This document shows, piece after piece, positions 7,774 through 14,158 of a stretch of DNA of 14,406 nt. A model generated the notes under the pieces. It was not told the origin of the DNA. It ran no database searches and was given only the letters and a program-made list of their open reading frames with translations. Location: NCBI GenBank assembly GCA_036270095.1, contig DATBDE010000002.1, positions 1 through 14,406 on the forward strand. The letters are read 5' to 3'. This DNA comes from DATBDE01 sp036270095 (GTDB lineage: Bacteria; Actinomycetota; Thermoleophilia; Solirubrobacterales; Solirubrobacteraceae). Each line of letters begins with the position of its first letter. Positions within the stretch are counted from its first letter, which is position 1. Position numbers and translations under genes: made by a program.

Positions 7774-7797
7774 GCGCGCGGACGATAGAGGTAATCT
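7769..7797 (+). promoter_or_regulatory. Candidate promoter for the SnoaL-MBL gene
   Basis: TTCACG (7769-7774) and TAATCT (7792-7797) are separated by 17 bases, close to the sigma-70-type consensus. The -10 ends 11 bases before the ATG at 7809, leaving a leader of only about five bases and no room for a ribosome site. The -35 overlaps the first codons of the divergent MBL gene. Confidence 0.45.
7782..7787 (-). promoter_or_regulatory. Candidate -10 box (TATCGT) for the leftward MBL gene
   Basis: TATCGT on the minus strand fits TANNNT and ends eight bases before the GTG start at 7773, the spacing expected for a leaderless transcript. No good -35 hexamer is seen at 16-18 bases. It lies between the -35 and -10 elements proposed for the opposite promoter, so the two promoters would physically overlap. 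Confidence 0.4.
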
Positions 7798-7808
7798 CGA
7801 ATGGCCTT

Positions 7809-9008
7809 ATGGCGACCCCGACCACCAGCCCCACGACCGAGGTAGCACTCCGCTATATGGCCGCCGTGACGGCCCGCGACGTCGACGCGATGGTGGCGTG
7901 CTGGGCGCCGGGGGCGCTCGACGGCATCGTCGGCGACCAGGACCTCGTCGCGCCCGAGGGGGTCCGCTCGTACTTCAACGAGATCTTCGGCGCCTTCCCC
8001 GACTTCACGTTCACGGTGCAGTCCACCGTGACCGAGGGCGACCGCTGTGCCGTGCTCTGGCGCGCGACCGGGACCTTCGCCGGACCGGGCACCTTTCAGG
8101 GCCTGAACCCGAACGGCGCCCGCATCGACGTCACCGGCTGCGACGTGGTCCAGGTCCAGGACGGGCTCGTGCACGGCAACCTCGCCCACATCCCCCAGCT
8201 GGCCATCGCGCGGCAGATCGGGCTGGTGCCGGCGGTGGGGTCGCAAGCCGAGCGCGGGCTCAACGCGGTCTTCAACCAGCGCGCGAAGGCCACGCGCGCG
8301 TTTGCGGGCACGGACGAGGAGCCGGTGGCCGACGGCGTGTGGGTGGTCCGCGGCGGGGTGCCGAGCCGCTGGGTCAACGCGTACCTGATCGAGGACGAGG
8401 ACGGCGTGGTCGTGTTCGACGCCGGCGTGCGGACGATGGCGCCGGCAATCGCGGCCGCGGCCGGGCGCCACGGGGGCCTGCGCCGCGTGGTGCTGGGCAA
8501 CGCGCACCCCGACCATCGCGGCGGGGCGCCGGCGCTGCGGGCGGACGTGCTGTGCCATGCCGACGAGCGCCAGGACGCCGAGGGCGACGGCGGGCAGCAC
8601 TACTTCGCCTACTCGGAGCTCCCGTTCCCGGCCTCGAAGGTGACGCCGAGCATCATGCGCTCGTTCGACGGCGGGCCGGTCCACGTCTCGGCGACGCTGG
8701 CCGAGGGCGACGAGGTCGCCGGCTTCCGGGTCGTGCACCTGCCCGGCCACGCGCCGGGGCTGATCGCGCTGTGGCGCGAGTCCGACCGCCTGGCGCTCTC
8801 CAACGACTGCTTCGCGATGTTCGACGCGACGACGCTGGCCGCGCGCCCGGCCGCCGTCCCCCATCCGGCGTTCAACTGGAGCACCGAGGCGGCGCGCGCG
8901 TCGATGCGCAAGCTCGCCGACCTCGAGCCCGCCGCCGCCTGGCCCGGCCACCGCGGGCCGCTAACCGGCGACGTCGGGAGCGTGCTCCGGGAGGCGGCGG
9001 ACCGATGA
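7809..9008 (+). CDS. SnoaL/NTF2-like domain fused to MBL-fold metallo-hydrolase
   Basis: A 399-residue two-domain protein. Residues 8-135 form an NTF2/SnoaL-type cone domain (EVALRYMAAVTARDVDAMVACWAPG..., VRSYFNEIF, an aromatic/hydrophobic strand around AVLWRATGTF), a fold that often binds small hydrophobic substrates. Residues about 165-390 form an MBL domain: GNAHPDHRGG at 230-239, PGHAPG with His313, SNDCF with Asp333, and WPGHRGP with His381. The first ligand of the HxHxDH motif is Asn231 instead of His, so metal site 1 is altered. The chosen start is the ATG at 7809; an in-frame GTG at 7761 is too far upstream, inside the divergent gene. The TGA overlaps the next gene's ATG (ATGA, 9005-9008). 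The substrate is unknown; the fusion suggests a hydrolase with an added ligand-binding module. Confidence 0.88.
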   Translation: MATPTTSPTTEVALRYMAAVTARDVDAMVACWAPGALDGIVGDQDLVAPEGVRSYFNEIFGAFPDFTFTVQSTVTEGDRCAVLWRATGTFAGPGTFQGLNPNGARIDVTGCDVVQVQDGLVHGNLAHIPQLAIARQIGLVPAVGSQAERGLNAVFNQRAKATRAFAGTDEEPVADGVWVVRGGVPSRWVNAYLIEDEDGVVVFDAGVRTMAPAIAAAAGRHGGLRRVVLGNAHPDHRGGAPALRADVLCHADERQDAEGDGGQHYFAYSELPFPASKVTPSIMRSFDGGPVHVSATLAEGDEVAGFRVVHLPGHAPGLIALWRESDRLALSNDCFAMFDATTLAARPAAVPHPAFNWSTEAARASMRKLADLEPAAAWPGHRGPLTGDVGSVLREAADR

Positions 9009-9376
9009 GCTTCCGCCGCAAGCGGGGGAACCGCGGCGACGCTGTCCCCACCGGCCACGACGGCGCGGCGCCGCACACCGACTACCGCGACCCGGAGGCG
9101 GGCGTGCTGACGCTGCGCTGGGCCCTGCCGGCGCGCAGCCGCATGCTCTACGACCGCATCCGCGCCGCGACGTCGACCGACGACCTCCGCGACCGCGGGG
9201 CCGAGTTCCTGTTCCGCCGCCTGGCGGTGCGGTGGGAGATCGGCGGGGCGGTGGTGCGCGGCCGCACGGCGCTGATCGCGCGCTACGAGTCGGCGACGGC
9301 GACCCAGCGCGCGTTCGTGCTGGCGGCGCTGCGGGCCCACGCGGCCGAGCACTATCCGGAGCTCGAGGCGCCGTAG
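9005..9376 (+). CDS. Small unknown protein coupled to the SnoaL-MBL gene
   Basis: A 123-residue protein not assigned to a family. The first 20 residues are basic and probably disordered (MSFRRKRGNRGDAVP...). The rest (from about TDYRDPEAGVLTLRWALPA) alternates helix-like stretches, including RSRMLYDRIRAA and RAFVLAALRAHAAEHYPELE. There is no signal peptide, membrane helix or metal motif. It starts at the ATG 9005 overlapping the upstream TGA, so it should be translated by coupling with the hydrolase and may act with it; that is inference from position. It is the last gene before a 201-bp palindrome-bearing gap. Confidence 0.75.
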   Translation: MSFRRKRGNRGDAVPTGHDGAAPHTDYRDPEAGVLTLRWALPARSRMLYDRIRAATSTDDLRDRGAEFLFRRLAVRWEIGGAVVRGRTALIARYESATATQRAFVLAALRAHAAEHYPELEAP

Positions 9377-9405
9377 CGGTCGGCCGCCCCGGGCCGATCC
9401 GGAGC

Positions 9406-9412
9406 GAATGGA
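9406..9412 (+). repeat. Isolated GAATGGA arm upstream of two palindromes
   Basis: GAATGGA here matches the right arm of the 23-bp palindrome (9459-9465) and is complementary to its left arm (TCCATTC, 9443-9449). It could therefore form an alternative long stem that encloses the 9421-9434 hairpin. Confidence 0.5.
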
Positions 9413-9420
9413 GCTTTGTA

Positions 9421-9434
9421 CGCGCTACAGCGCG
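9421..9434. repeat. Perfect 14-bp inverted repeat (CGCGCT-AC-AGCGCG)
   Basis: Two six-base GC-rich arms face each other across a two-base centre in non-coding DNA, 44 bp after the stop of the small gene. A two-base loop is too tight for an RNA hairpin without opening a pair, so it may be a protein site or part of a larger fold. No T-run follows. Confidence 0.65.
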
Positions 9435-9442
9435 CCGAATGT

Positions 9443-9465
9443 TCCATTCAACGGCGTTGAATGGA
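9443..9465. repeat. Perfect 23-bp palindrome, TCCATTCAACG arms around one base
   Basis: The left arm TCCATTCAACG (9443-9453) and right arm CGTTGAATGGA (9455-9465) are exact reverse complements around a single G at 9454. It stands out in this GC-rich DNA because the arms contain several A/T bases. A smaller overlapping inverted repeat GAATG-TTC-CATTC lies at 9437-9449. The symmetry suits a dimeric repressor operator or a dispersed chromosomal repeat. No U-tract follows, so an intrinsic terminator is less likely. The rest of the 9377-9577 gap shows no gene. Confidence 0.8.
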
Positions 9466-9561
9466 CGCTCGCCGCCCGACCCGCCCCCGCCCCACCACGC
9501 CCGAGATGAGGTAGTCCGGCGTGAGCACGTCGAGGGGCCACGGGTCCGCCACGGCGCGGGC

Positions 9562-9571
9562 TATCTACGCT
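9562..9571 (+). promoter_or_regulatory. Candidate -10 region for the aminopeptidase gene
   Basis: The ten bases TATCTACGCT contain TACGCT (9566-9571), which fits TANNNT and ends six bases before the ATG at 9578. The overlapping TATCTA (9562-9567) is also AT-rich but does not fit strictly. No ribosome site lies between, so a leaderless start is plausible. No clear -35 was found. Confidence 0.35.
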
Positions 9572-9577
9572 GGGTGC

Positions 9578-10663
9578 ATGGCCCGACCCGATCCCGACGC
9601 CTTCGCCGCCCTGCTCTCCGACTGGTGCCTGGAGGCGCAGGAGGGCCAGCAGGTGCTGGTGCGCTCGACGACGCTGGCCGCGCCGTTGCTCACCGCGGTG
9701 CAGCGCGCGCTGCTCGAACGCGGCGCCTGGCCGCTGCTGCGGCCCGAGCTCCCCGGCCAGCAGGAGGGCTTCTTCGTCTCCGCCCGCGACGCCCACCTCG
9801 ACGCCTTCCCCGAGGCCGAGCGCGCCGTCGCCGAGAGCGTCGACGCCTTCCTCGCCATCCAGGCACCGTTCAACACCCGCGCGCTGGCCGGCGTCGACCC
9901 CGCCGCCCAGGCCCGTGTGATCAACGCCACCCGTCCGCTGCGCGACCTGCGGCTGCAGAAGCGCTGGGCCATCAGCGTGTGGCCGACCGAGGCCCAGGCC
10001 CAGGAGGCGGGCATGGCCCTCGACGACTTCGCCGCCTTCGTCGAGCGCGCGCTCTTCCTCGACCGCCCCGACCCCGCGGGCGCGTGGCGCGAGCTCAGCG
10101 ACTTCCAGACCGGTCTCGTCGACCGCCTCACGGCGGCCGAGGAGCTGCACATCGAGGCCGACGGCACGGACCTGCGCCTCAACGTCAAGGGCCGCACCTG
10201 GATCAACTCCGACGGCCGCCGGAACATGCCCTCGGGTGAGGTGTTCACGGGCCCGGTGGAAAACAGCGCCGACGGCCACATCCGGTTCACCGTGCCCTCG
10301 AGCCCCGGCGGCGTCGACGTGGCCGACGTCGAGCTGACCTTCGCGGACGGCGTCGTGCGCGAGGCTCGCGCCGAGCGCGGCCAGGCCTACCTCGACGCCA
10401 CCCTGGACGCCGACGCCGGCGCTCGCCGCCTGGGCGAGATCGGCATCGGCACCAACTTCGGCATCGACCGCGCCGTCGGCTCGATCCTGCTCGACGAGAA
10501 GATCGGTGGCACCGTGCACGTCGCCGTCGGCCGCTCCTACCCGGAGAGCGGCGGCGTCAACGACTCCTCGGTGCACTGGGACCTGATCTGCGACCTGCGC
10601 GCCGGCGGCACCCTCAAGGCCGACGGCGCAATCATCCAGCGTGACGGAGCCTTCATCCCATGA
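9578..10663 (+). CDS. Aminopeptidase, M29 (AmpS/AmpT) family
   Basis: A 361-residue cytoplasmic metallo-aminopeptidase predicted to remove N-terminal residues from peptides. The C-terminal half carries the M29 metal and catalytic positions in order: Glu221 (MPSGEVFTGP), Glu287 (LGEIGIGTN), His314 (GTVHVAVG), Tyr321 (RSYPESGG), His333 and Asp335 (SSVHWDLICDL). The N-terminal half is the family's alpha/beta domain. I chose the ATG at 9578: a GTG at 9521 in the same frame would add 19 unrelated residues, and a -10-like box sits just before 9578. The last bases overlap pyruvate kinase as ATGA (10660-10663), so both are probably made from one mRNA. Confidence 0.93.
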   Translation: MARPDPDAFAALLSDWCLEAQEGQQVLVRSTTLAAPLLTAVQRALLERGAWPLLRPELPGQQEGFFVSARDAHLDAFPEAERAVAESVDAFLAIQAPFNTRALAGVDPAAQARVINATRPLRDLRLQKRWAISVWPTEAQAQEAGMALDDFAAFVERALFLDRPDPAGAWRELSDFQTGLVDRLTAAEELHIEADGTDLRLNVKGRTWINSDGRRNMPSGEVFTGPVENSADGHIRFTVPSSPGGVDVADVELTFADGVVREARAERGQAYLDATLDADAGARRLGEIGIGTNFGIDRAVGSILLDEKIGGTVHVAVGRSYPESGGVNDSSVHWDLICDLRAGGTLKADGAIIQRDGAFIP

Positions 10664-12075
10664 CCCGCCGCACCAAGATCGTCGCCACCATCGGTCCGGC
10701 CTGCAACGACCACGAGACCCTGGTCGAGATGGTCGACGCGGGCATGGACGTCGCCCGGCTGAACTTCTCCCACGGTACGCCCGAGCAGCACGCCGAGACC
10801 TGCGCCCGCGTGCGCACCGCCGCCGACCGCGCCGGGCGCCCGGTGGCGGTCCTCCAGGACCTGCCCGGCCCCAAGCTGCGCATCGGCCCGCTGCGCGACG
10901 GGCTGGCCGAGCTCGCCGCCGGGGACCGCGTGACCTTCGTCGGCGACGACGGCGGCGACACCGAGGGCGACGAGCGCCGCATGGCCATCAACTGGCCCGC
11001 GCTGGCCAGCGCCATCGGGCCGGGCGAGGAGCTCTACCTCGCCGACGGCGCCGTGCGCCTGCGCGTCGAGGAGGTGCGCCCGAGCACCGGAGAGGTCGAG
11101 GCCGTCGTGCGCGTCGGCGGCACCGTGGCCTCGCGCCAGGGCCTGAACATCCCCGGCGAGGTCGACGAGTTCCCGGCCGTGTTCGAGGACGATCTCAACC
11201 TGCTGCACGCCGGCGAGAAGATGGGCGTCGACATCGTCGCGCTGTCCTTCGTCCAGCGTCCCGAGGACATCCAGCGCTTCCGCGAGCACACGCGCATCCC
11301 GCTCATCGCGAAGATCGAGAAGCCGCAGGCCGTCGACCGCCTGGAGTCGATCGTCGAGGCGGCCGACTGCGTCATGGTCGCCCGCGGCGACCTCGGCATC
11401 GAGCTCGAGATCGAGGACGTGCCGCTGGTCCAGAAGCGCATCATCGCCCTGGCCGGCCGCCGCGCCCGGCCCGTCATCACCGCGACGCAGATGCTCGACT
11501 CCATGGTCGGCTCCTCGCGCCCGACGCGGGCCGAGGTCACCGACGTCGCCAACGCCATCCTCGACGGCACCGACGCGGTCATGCTCTCCCAGGAGACCGC
11601 TGTGGGCGCCCACCCGGTCGGCGCCATCCGCATGATGGCCGCCATCGCCGAGCGCGCCGAGTCGGTCGCCCCCTACGAGCAGTGGAACGAGTCGCGGGTG
11701 GACCGCGACGAGCGCGACCCCGCCTACACGATCGCCCACACCGCCTGCGCCGCCGTGCGCCAGCTCAACCTCGCCGCGCTGGTTATCCCGACGCTGTCGG
11801 GCCGCTCGGCGCGGTTGGTCTCCGCGCACCGGCCCCGGGTCCCGATCTACGCCCTGTCGCCGGGCAAGGAGACCGTGCGCCGCTGCTCGCTCATGTGGGG
11901 CGTGAAGGCCGAGCGCATGCGCCGCCACGAGGTCACCGAGGAGCTCATCCGCGACGCCGCCCACCGCGTGGTCGAGCTCGGCTGGGTCAAGCCGGGCCAG
12001 CGCATCGGCGTGACCGCCGGCCTGCCGAGCGGGCGCCCCGGCACGACCTCCCTGTTCCAGGTGATGGAGGCGTGA
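10660..12075 (+). CDS. pyk: Pyruvate kinase
   Basis: Transfers phosphate from phosphoenolpyruvate to ADP, the last step of glycolysis. The 471 residues match the usual bacterial length. Seen in order: RRTKIVATIGPA; the PEP-site residues Arg33, Asn35 and Ser37 (ARLNFSHG); DLPGPKLRIG; the B domain from about 70 to 165; the catalytic Lys218 and Mg-binding Glu220 (LIAKIEKPQAVDRL); Asp244 (VARGDLGIELE); Thr276 (PVITATQMLDSM); SRPTRAEVTDVANAILDGTDAVMLSQETAVG; and a C-terminal regulatory-type domain from about 355. Gln311 stands where MLSGETA-type family members have Gly. It starts at the ATG overlapping the aminopeptidase stop. The 3' end faces the broken vWA gene, 25 bp apart. Confidence 0.97.
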   Translation: MTRRTKIVATIGPACNDHETLVEMVDAGMDVARLNFSHGTPEQHAETCARVRTAADRAGRPVAVLQDLPGPKLRIGPLRDGLAELAAGDRVTFVGDDGGDTEGDERRMAINWPALASAIGPGEELYLADGAVRLRVEEVRPSTGEVEAVVRVGGTVASRQGLNIPGEVDEFPAVFEDDLNLLHAGEKMGVDIVALSFVQRPEDIQRFREHTRIPLIAKIEKPQAVDRLESIVEAADCVMVARGDLGIELEIEDVPLVQKRIIALAGRRARPVITATQMLDSMVGSSRPTRAEVTDVANAILDGTDAVMLSQETAVGAHPVGAIRMMAAIAERAESVAPYEQWNESRVDRDERDPAYTIAHTACAAVRQLNLAALVIPTLSGRSARLVSAHRPRVPIYALSPGKETVRRCSLMWGVKAERMRRHEVTEELIRDAAHRVVELGWVKPGQRIGVTAGLPSGRPGTTSLFQVMEA

Positions 12076-12100
12076 CGGTGCGCCCGCGTCCGGCGGACTC

Positions 12101-12759
12101 CTAGGACTGGCTGAGCAGGGCCGAGACCGTCTCGGGGACGGTCACGTTGGTTGCCTGCTCAGGGTCTCGAACGTCGGCCCGCCCCGGGCCTGGACGCCCA
12201 GCTTCGCCGGCTGCTTGGGCTTCTTGTGGTGCCGCGCCGCCGAGGCGGTCGTGGCCCGTGCAGCCGGATCAGCACCTTGGTCACGCGGTACTGGTTGCCT
12301 GCGTTGCCCCAGTTCAGGGTGATGTTGGCGCTCGTCGCGCCCGAGTTGACCGGGGCGCTCTGGGTCGCCGACTGCCCCGTCGCCTGGAGCGTCGTCAGCT
12401 GCGTCGTCACCGGCACGCCCTTGCAGGCCAGCGTCGACGAGATCGTCGCCATGACGTCCTGCAGCGACGTGTTCGGCACGCCCGAGGTCCCCGTCGAGGA
12501 GACGTTGGGGAAGTACGTGCCGGCGGTGTCGCTGGCGATCCTCTGCAGCCGGTCGGCGTCCGGGTTGCCCTTGGCCGGGGCCCCGATCGTCAGGCCGATC
12601 ACGTAGACGGCCACCCCAGCTCTGGTGGTCGTTGGTCTGGTCGATGTTGTTGCTGTTCTGGCTGCCGTCGGTGAGGAAGATCCGCGCCTGCGCCCCGGGG
12701 TTGGAGGCGTGCGCGGCCTTGAAGGCGTCGACGTAGTTCGTCGACCCGTCGCCGGGAAG
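12101..12759 (-). pseudogene. C-terminal remnant of a von Willebrand factor A domain protein, three frameshifts
   Basis: vWA proteins bind metal through a MIDAS site and mediate protein contacts, often outside the cell. Coding character begins at the codon after the AarF stop (LPGDGSTNYVDAFKAAH, then ARIFLTDGSQNSNN). It shifts frame at the C-run 12614-12617 into VAVYVIGLTIGAPAKGNPDADRLQRIA, followed by a Ser/Thr-rich beta-type stretch ending at VTKVLIRLHG. It shifts again at 12255-12257 into TTASAARHHKKPKQPAKLG, and again near 12155-12162 into QATNVTVPETVSALLSQS and a TAG (12101-12103). Each segment is nearly all G/C at third positions, so I read them as one former gene. The first half, including the DxSxS MIDAS motif and any signal peptide, is missing. 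Conceptual length of the remnant is about 219 residues. Confidence 0.75.
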
Positions 12760-14145
12760 CTACGCAGCCGCGCGCGCGTAGAACAGGGCCTCCTGCTCGC
12801 CCAACTCCGTGGCGGGAGGCGCGCCGGTGATCCACTCCAACGCGATGCGATGGAAGTTGCCGCGCGCCCGGAGCTGCGAGAGCACGGCCATGGTCAGCAT
12901 CTCGACGCGCCGTGCGAACAGGTGCTCGGACGGCAGGGACTCGTGGCGCATCTGGTGGAAGTGGCTGGAGCGCGGGTCAGACATCTCGATCGCGATCTTC
13001 GTCGCGATGCCCGGGTCGAGGGCGACGGTCTCGTCGCGCGACCACCACCAGGTCGAGTCGTCGATCTGCGCCATCAGCCCCTCGGGCGTGAAGCGCTTGG
13101 GGTCGCTGATGAAGCCGTGCTCGACGAACAGGCGCATCAGGGTCTCGCCGTCGCCGTCGATGTAGGCGCGCTGGCAGGTGAGCTCGAACTCGACCGCCTC
13201 GTCGCTCATGCGCTTGAACAACCCGAAGTCGAGGAAGGCCATGCGCCCGTCGTCGAGGAGCAGGAAGTTGCCCGGGTGCGGGTCGCCCGAGAACTGGCGG
13301 TGGCGGTACAGCGAGCCGAAGAAGAACCGGAACACGATCTCCCCGATCCGGTCGCGCTCGTCCTGGGGCAGGCGCTTGAGCTCCTCGAACCCGCGGCCGG
13401 AGACGAACTCCTGCACGATCACGCGCTCACGCGACAAGCGCGTCAGGACATCGGGGATGACGATGAACGGGTGGCCGCGGTAGATGCGGGCCATCGAGCG
13501 CTGGTTCTGAGCCTCGAGCTCGTAGTCGAGCTCCTCGTAGATCCGCGCCCGGACCTCCTCGCCGATGGCCTTGACGTCGATCCCCGGCGCCACCCGCTTC
13601 ATCAGCCGCAGGATGATCCCCAGGTTCTGCATGTCGGCGCGGACCGCGTCGTTGACTCCCGGGTACTGGACCTTGACCGCGACGGCGCGCCCGCCCGGCA
13701 GCGTCGCCCGGTAGACCTGGCCGATCGAGGCAGCCGCGATGGGCTCCTCCTCGAAGGACTCGAAGATGTCCTCGAGCGGTTCCTCGAGGTCGGATTCGAT
13801 GACCTTGCGCATGTCCTCGAAGCGGACCTTGGGGGCGGCGTCGCGCAGCTCGCCGAGCTTGCGCTGGAACTCCTCGCGGTAGGGCTCGGGGACGAGGCCG
13901 ACGTCGAGGAACGACATGACCTGGCCGAGCTTCATCGCCGCGCCCTTCATCGTCCCCAGCGCCGCCACGATCTGCTCGGCGGCCTCGACCTGGCGCTTCT
14001 CCAGCGCGACGTTGGCCGCCTCGTCGGAACGGGCGAGATTCGCCGTCTTCGTGCCCAGCTGCCGGGCGGCCTGGCCCGCGGCGAGACGCCCGACCTTCGC
14101 CGACCGGCGAACCCGCGAGGTGGGGATCTTGTCCTTCGGGCTCAT
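12760..14145 (-). CDS. AarF/UbiB/ABC1-family atypical kinase
   Basis: A 461-residue protein-kinase-like ATPase of the UbiB/Coq8 family, known elsewhere to support isoprenoid-quinone synthesis; its role in menaquinone-using actinobacteria is unclear. Visible features are the KxGQ motif KLGQ at 72-75 (MKLGQVMSF), the Ala-rich nucleotide loop AAAS at 137-140 (AAASIGQVYRA), Lys158 (VAVKVQYPG), the EELDYELEAQNQ block (204-215), the catalytic-loop region SGDPHPGNFLL (about 286-296) and the metal Asp306 in FLDFGLF. No C-terminal membrane helix is evident. The ATG at 14143-14145 has GGAGG just upstream. It lies 13 bp after the stop of the partial gene to its right, so probably one operon. Its ending (ATELGEQEALFYARAAA) looks natural, so the vWA remnant after its stop is not part of it. 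Confidence 0.93.
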   Translation of the reverse strand: MSPKDKIPTSRVRRSAKVGRLAAGQAARQLGTKTANLARSDEAANVALEKRQVEAAEQIVAALGTMKGAAMKLGQVMSFLDVGLVPEPYREEFQRKLGELRDAAPKVRFEDMRKVIESDLEEPLEDIFESFEEEPIAAASIGQVYRATLPGGRAVAVKVQYPGVNDAVRADMQNLGIILRLMKRVAPGIDVKAIGEEVRARIYEELDYELEAQNQRSMARIYRGHPFIVIPDVLTRLSRERVIVQEFVSGRGFEELKRLPQDERDRIGEIVFRFFFGSLYRHRQFSGDPHPGNFLLLDDGRMAFLDFGLFKRMSDEAVEFELTCQRAYIDGDGETLMRLFVEHGFISDPKRFTPEGLMAQIDDSTWWWSRDETVALDPGIATKIAIEMSDPRSSHFHQMRHESLPSEHLFARRVEMLTMAVLSQLRARGNFHRIALEWITGAPPATELGEQEALFYARAAA

Positions 14146-14147
14146 GG

Positions 14148-14153
14148 CCCTCC
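14148..14153 (-). promoter_or_regulatory. Ribosome binding site (GGAGGG) for the AarF-family gene
   Basis: GGAGGG ends two bases before the ATG at 14145, which is shorter than usual but is the only strong site nearby. It decides the ATG over the in-frame start about 37 codons upstream, which lies inside the previous gene. Confidence 0.55.
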
Positions 14154-14158
14154 GGAGA

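Noticed and set aside
9521..9577. Upstream GTG start for the aminopeptidase
   Set aside because: It adds 19 residues without family similarity and would put the -10-like box inside the coding region. The ATG at 9578 fits the domain start.
12121..12143. Overlapping hairpins (CCGAGAC-C-GTCTCGG and GACCGTC-TCGGG-GACGGTC) after pyruvate kinase, considered as a terminator
   Set aside because: They fall inside the former vWA coding sequence (NVTVPETVSALL), have no U-run, and are easily explained by repeated Val/Glu/Thr/Ser codons in GC-rich DNA.
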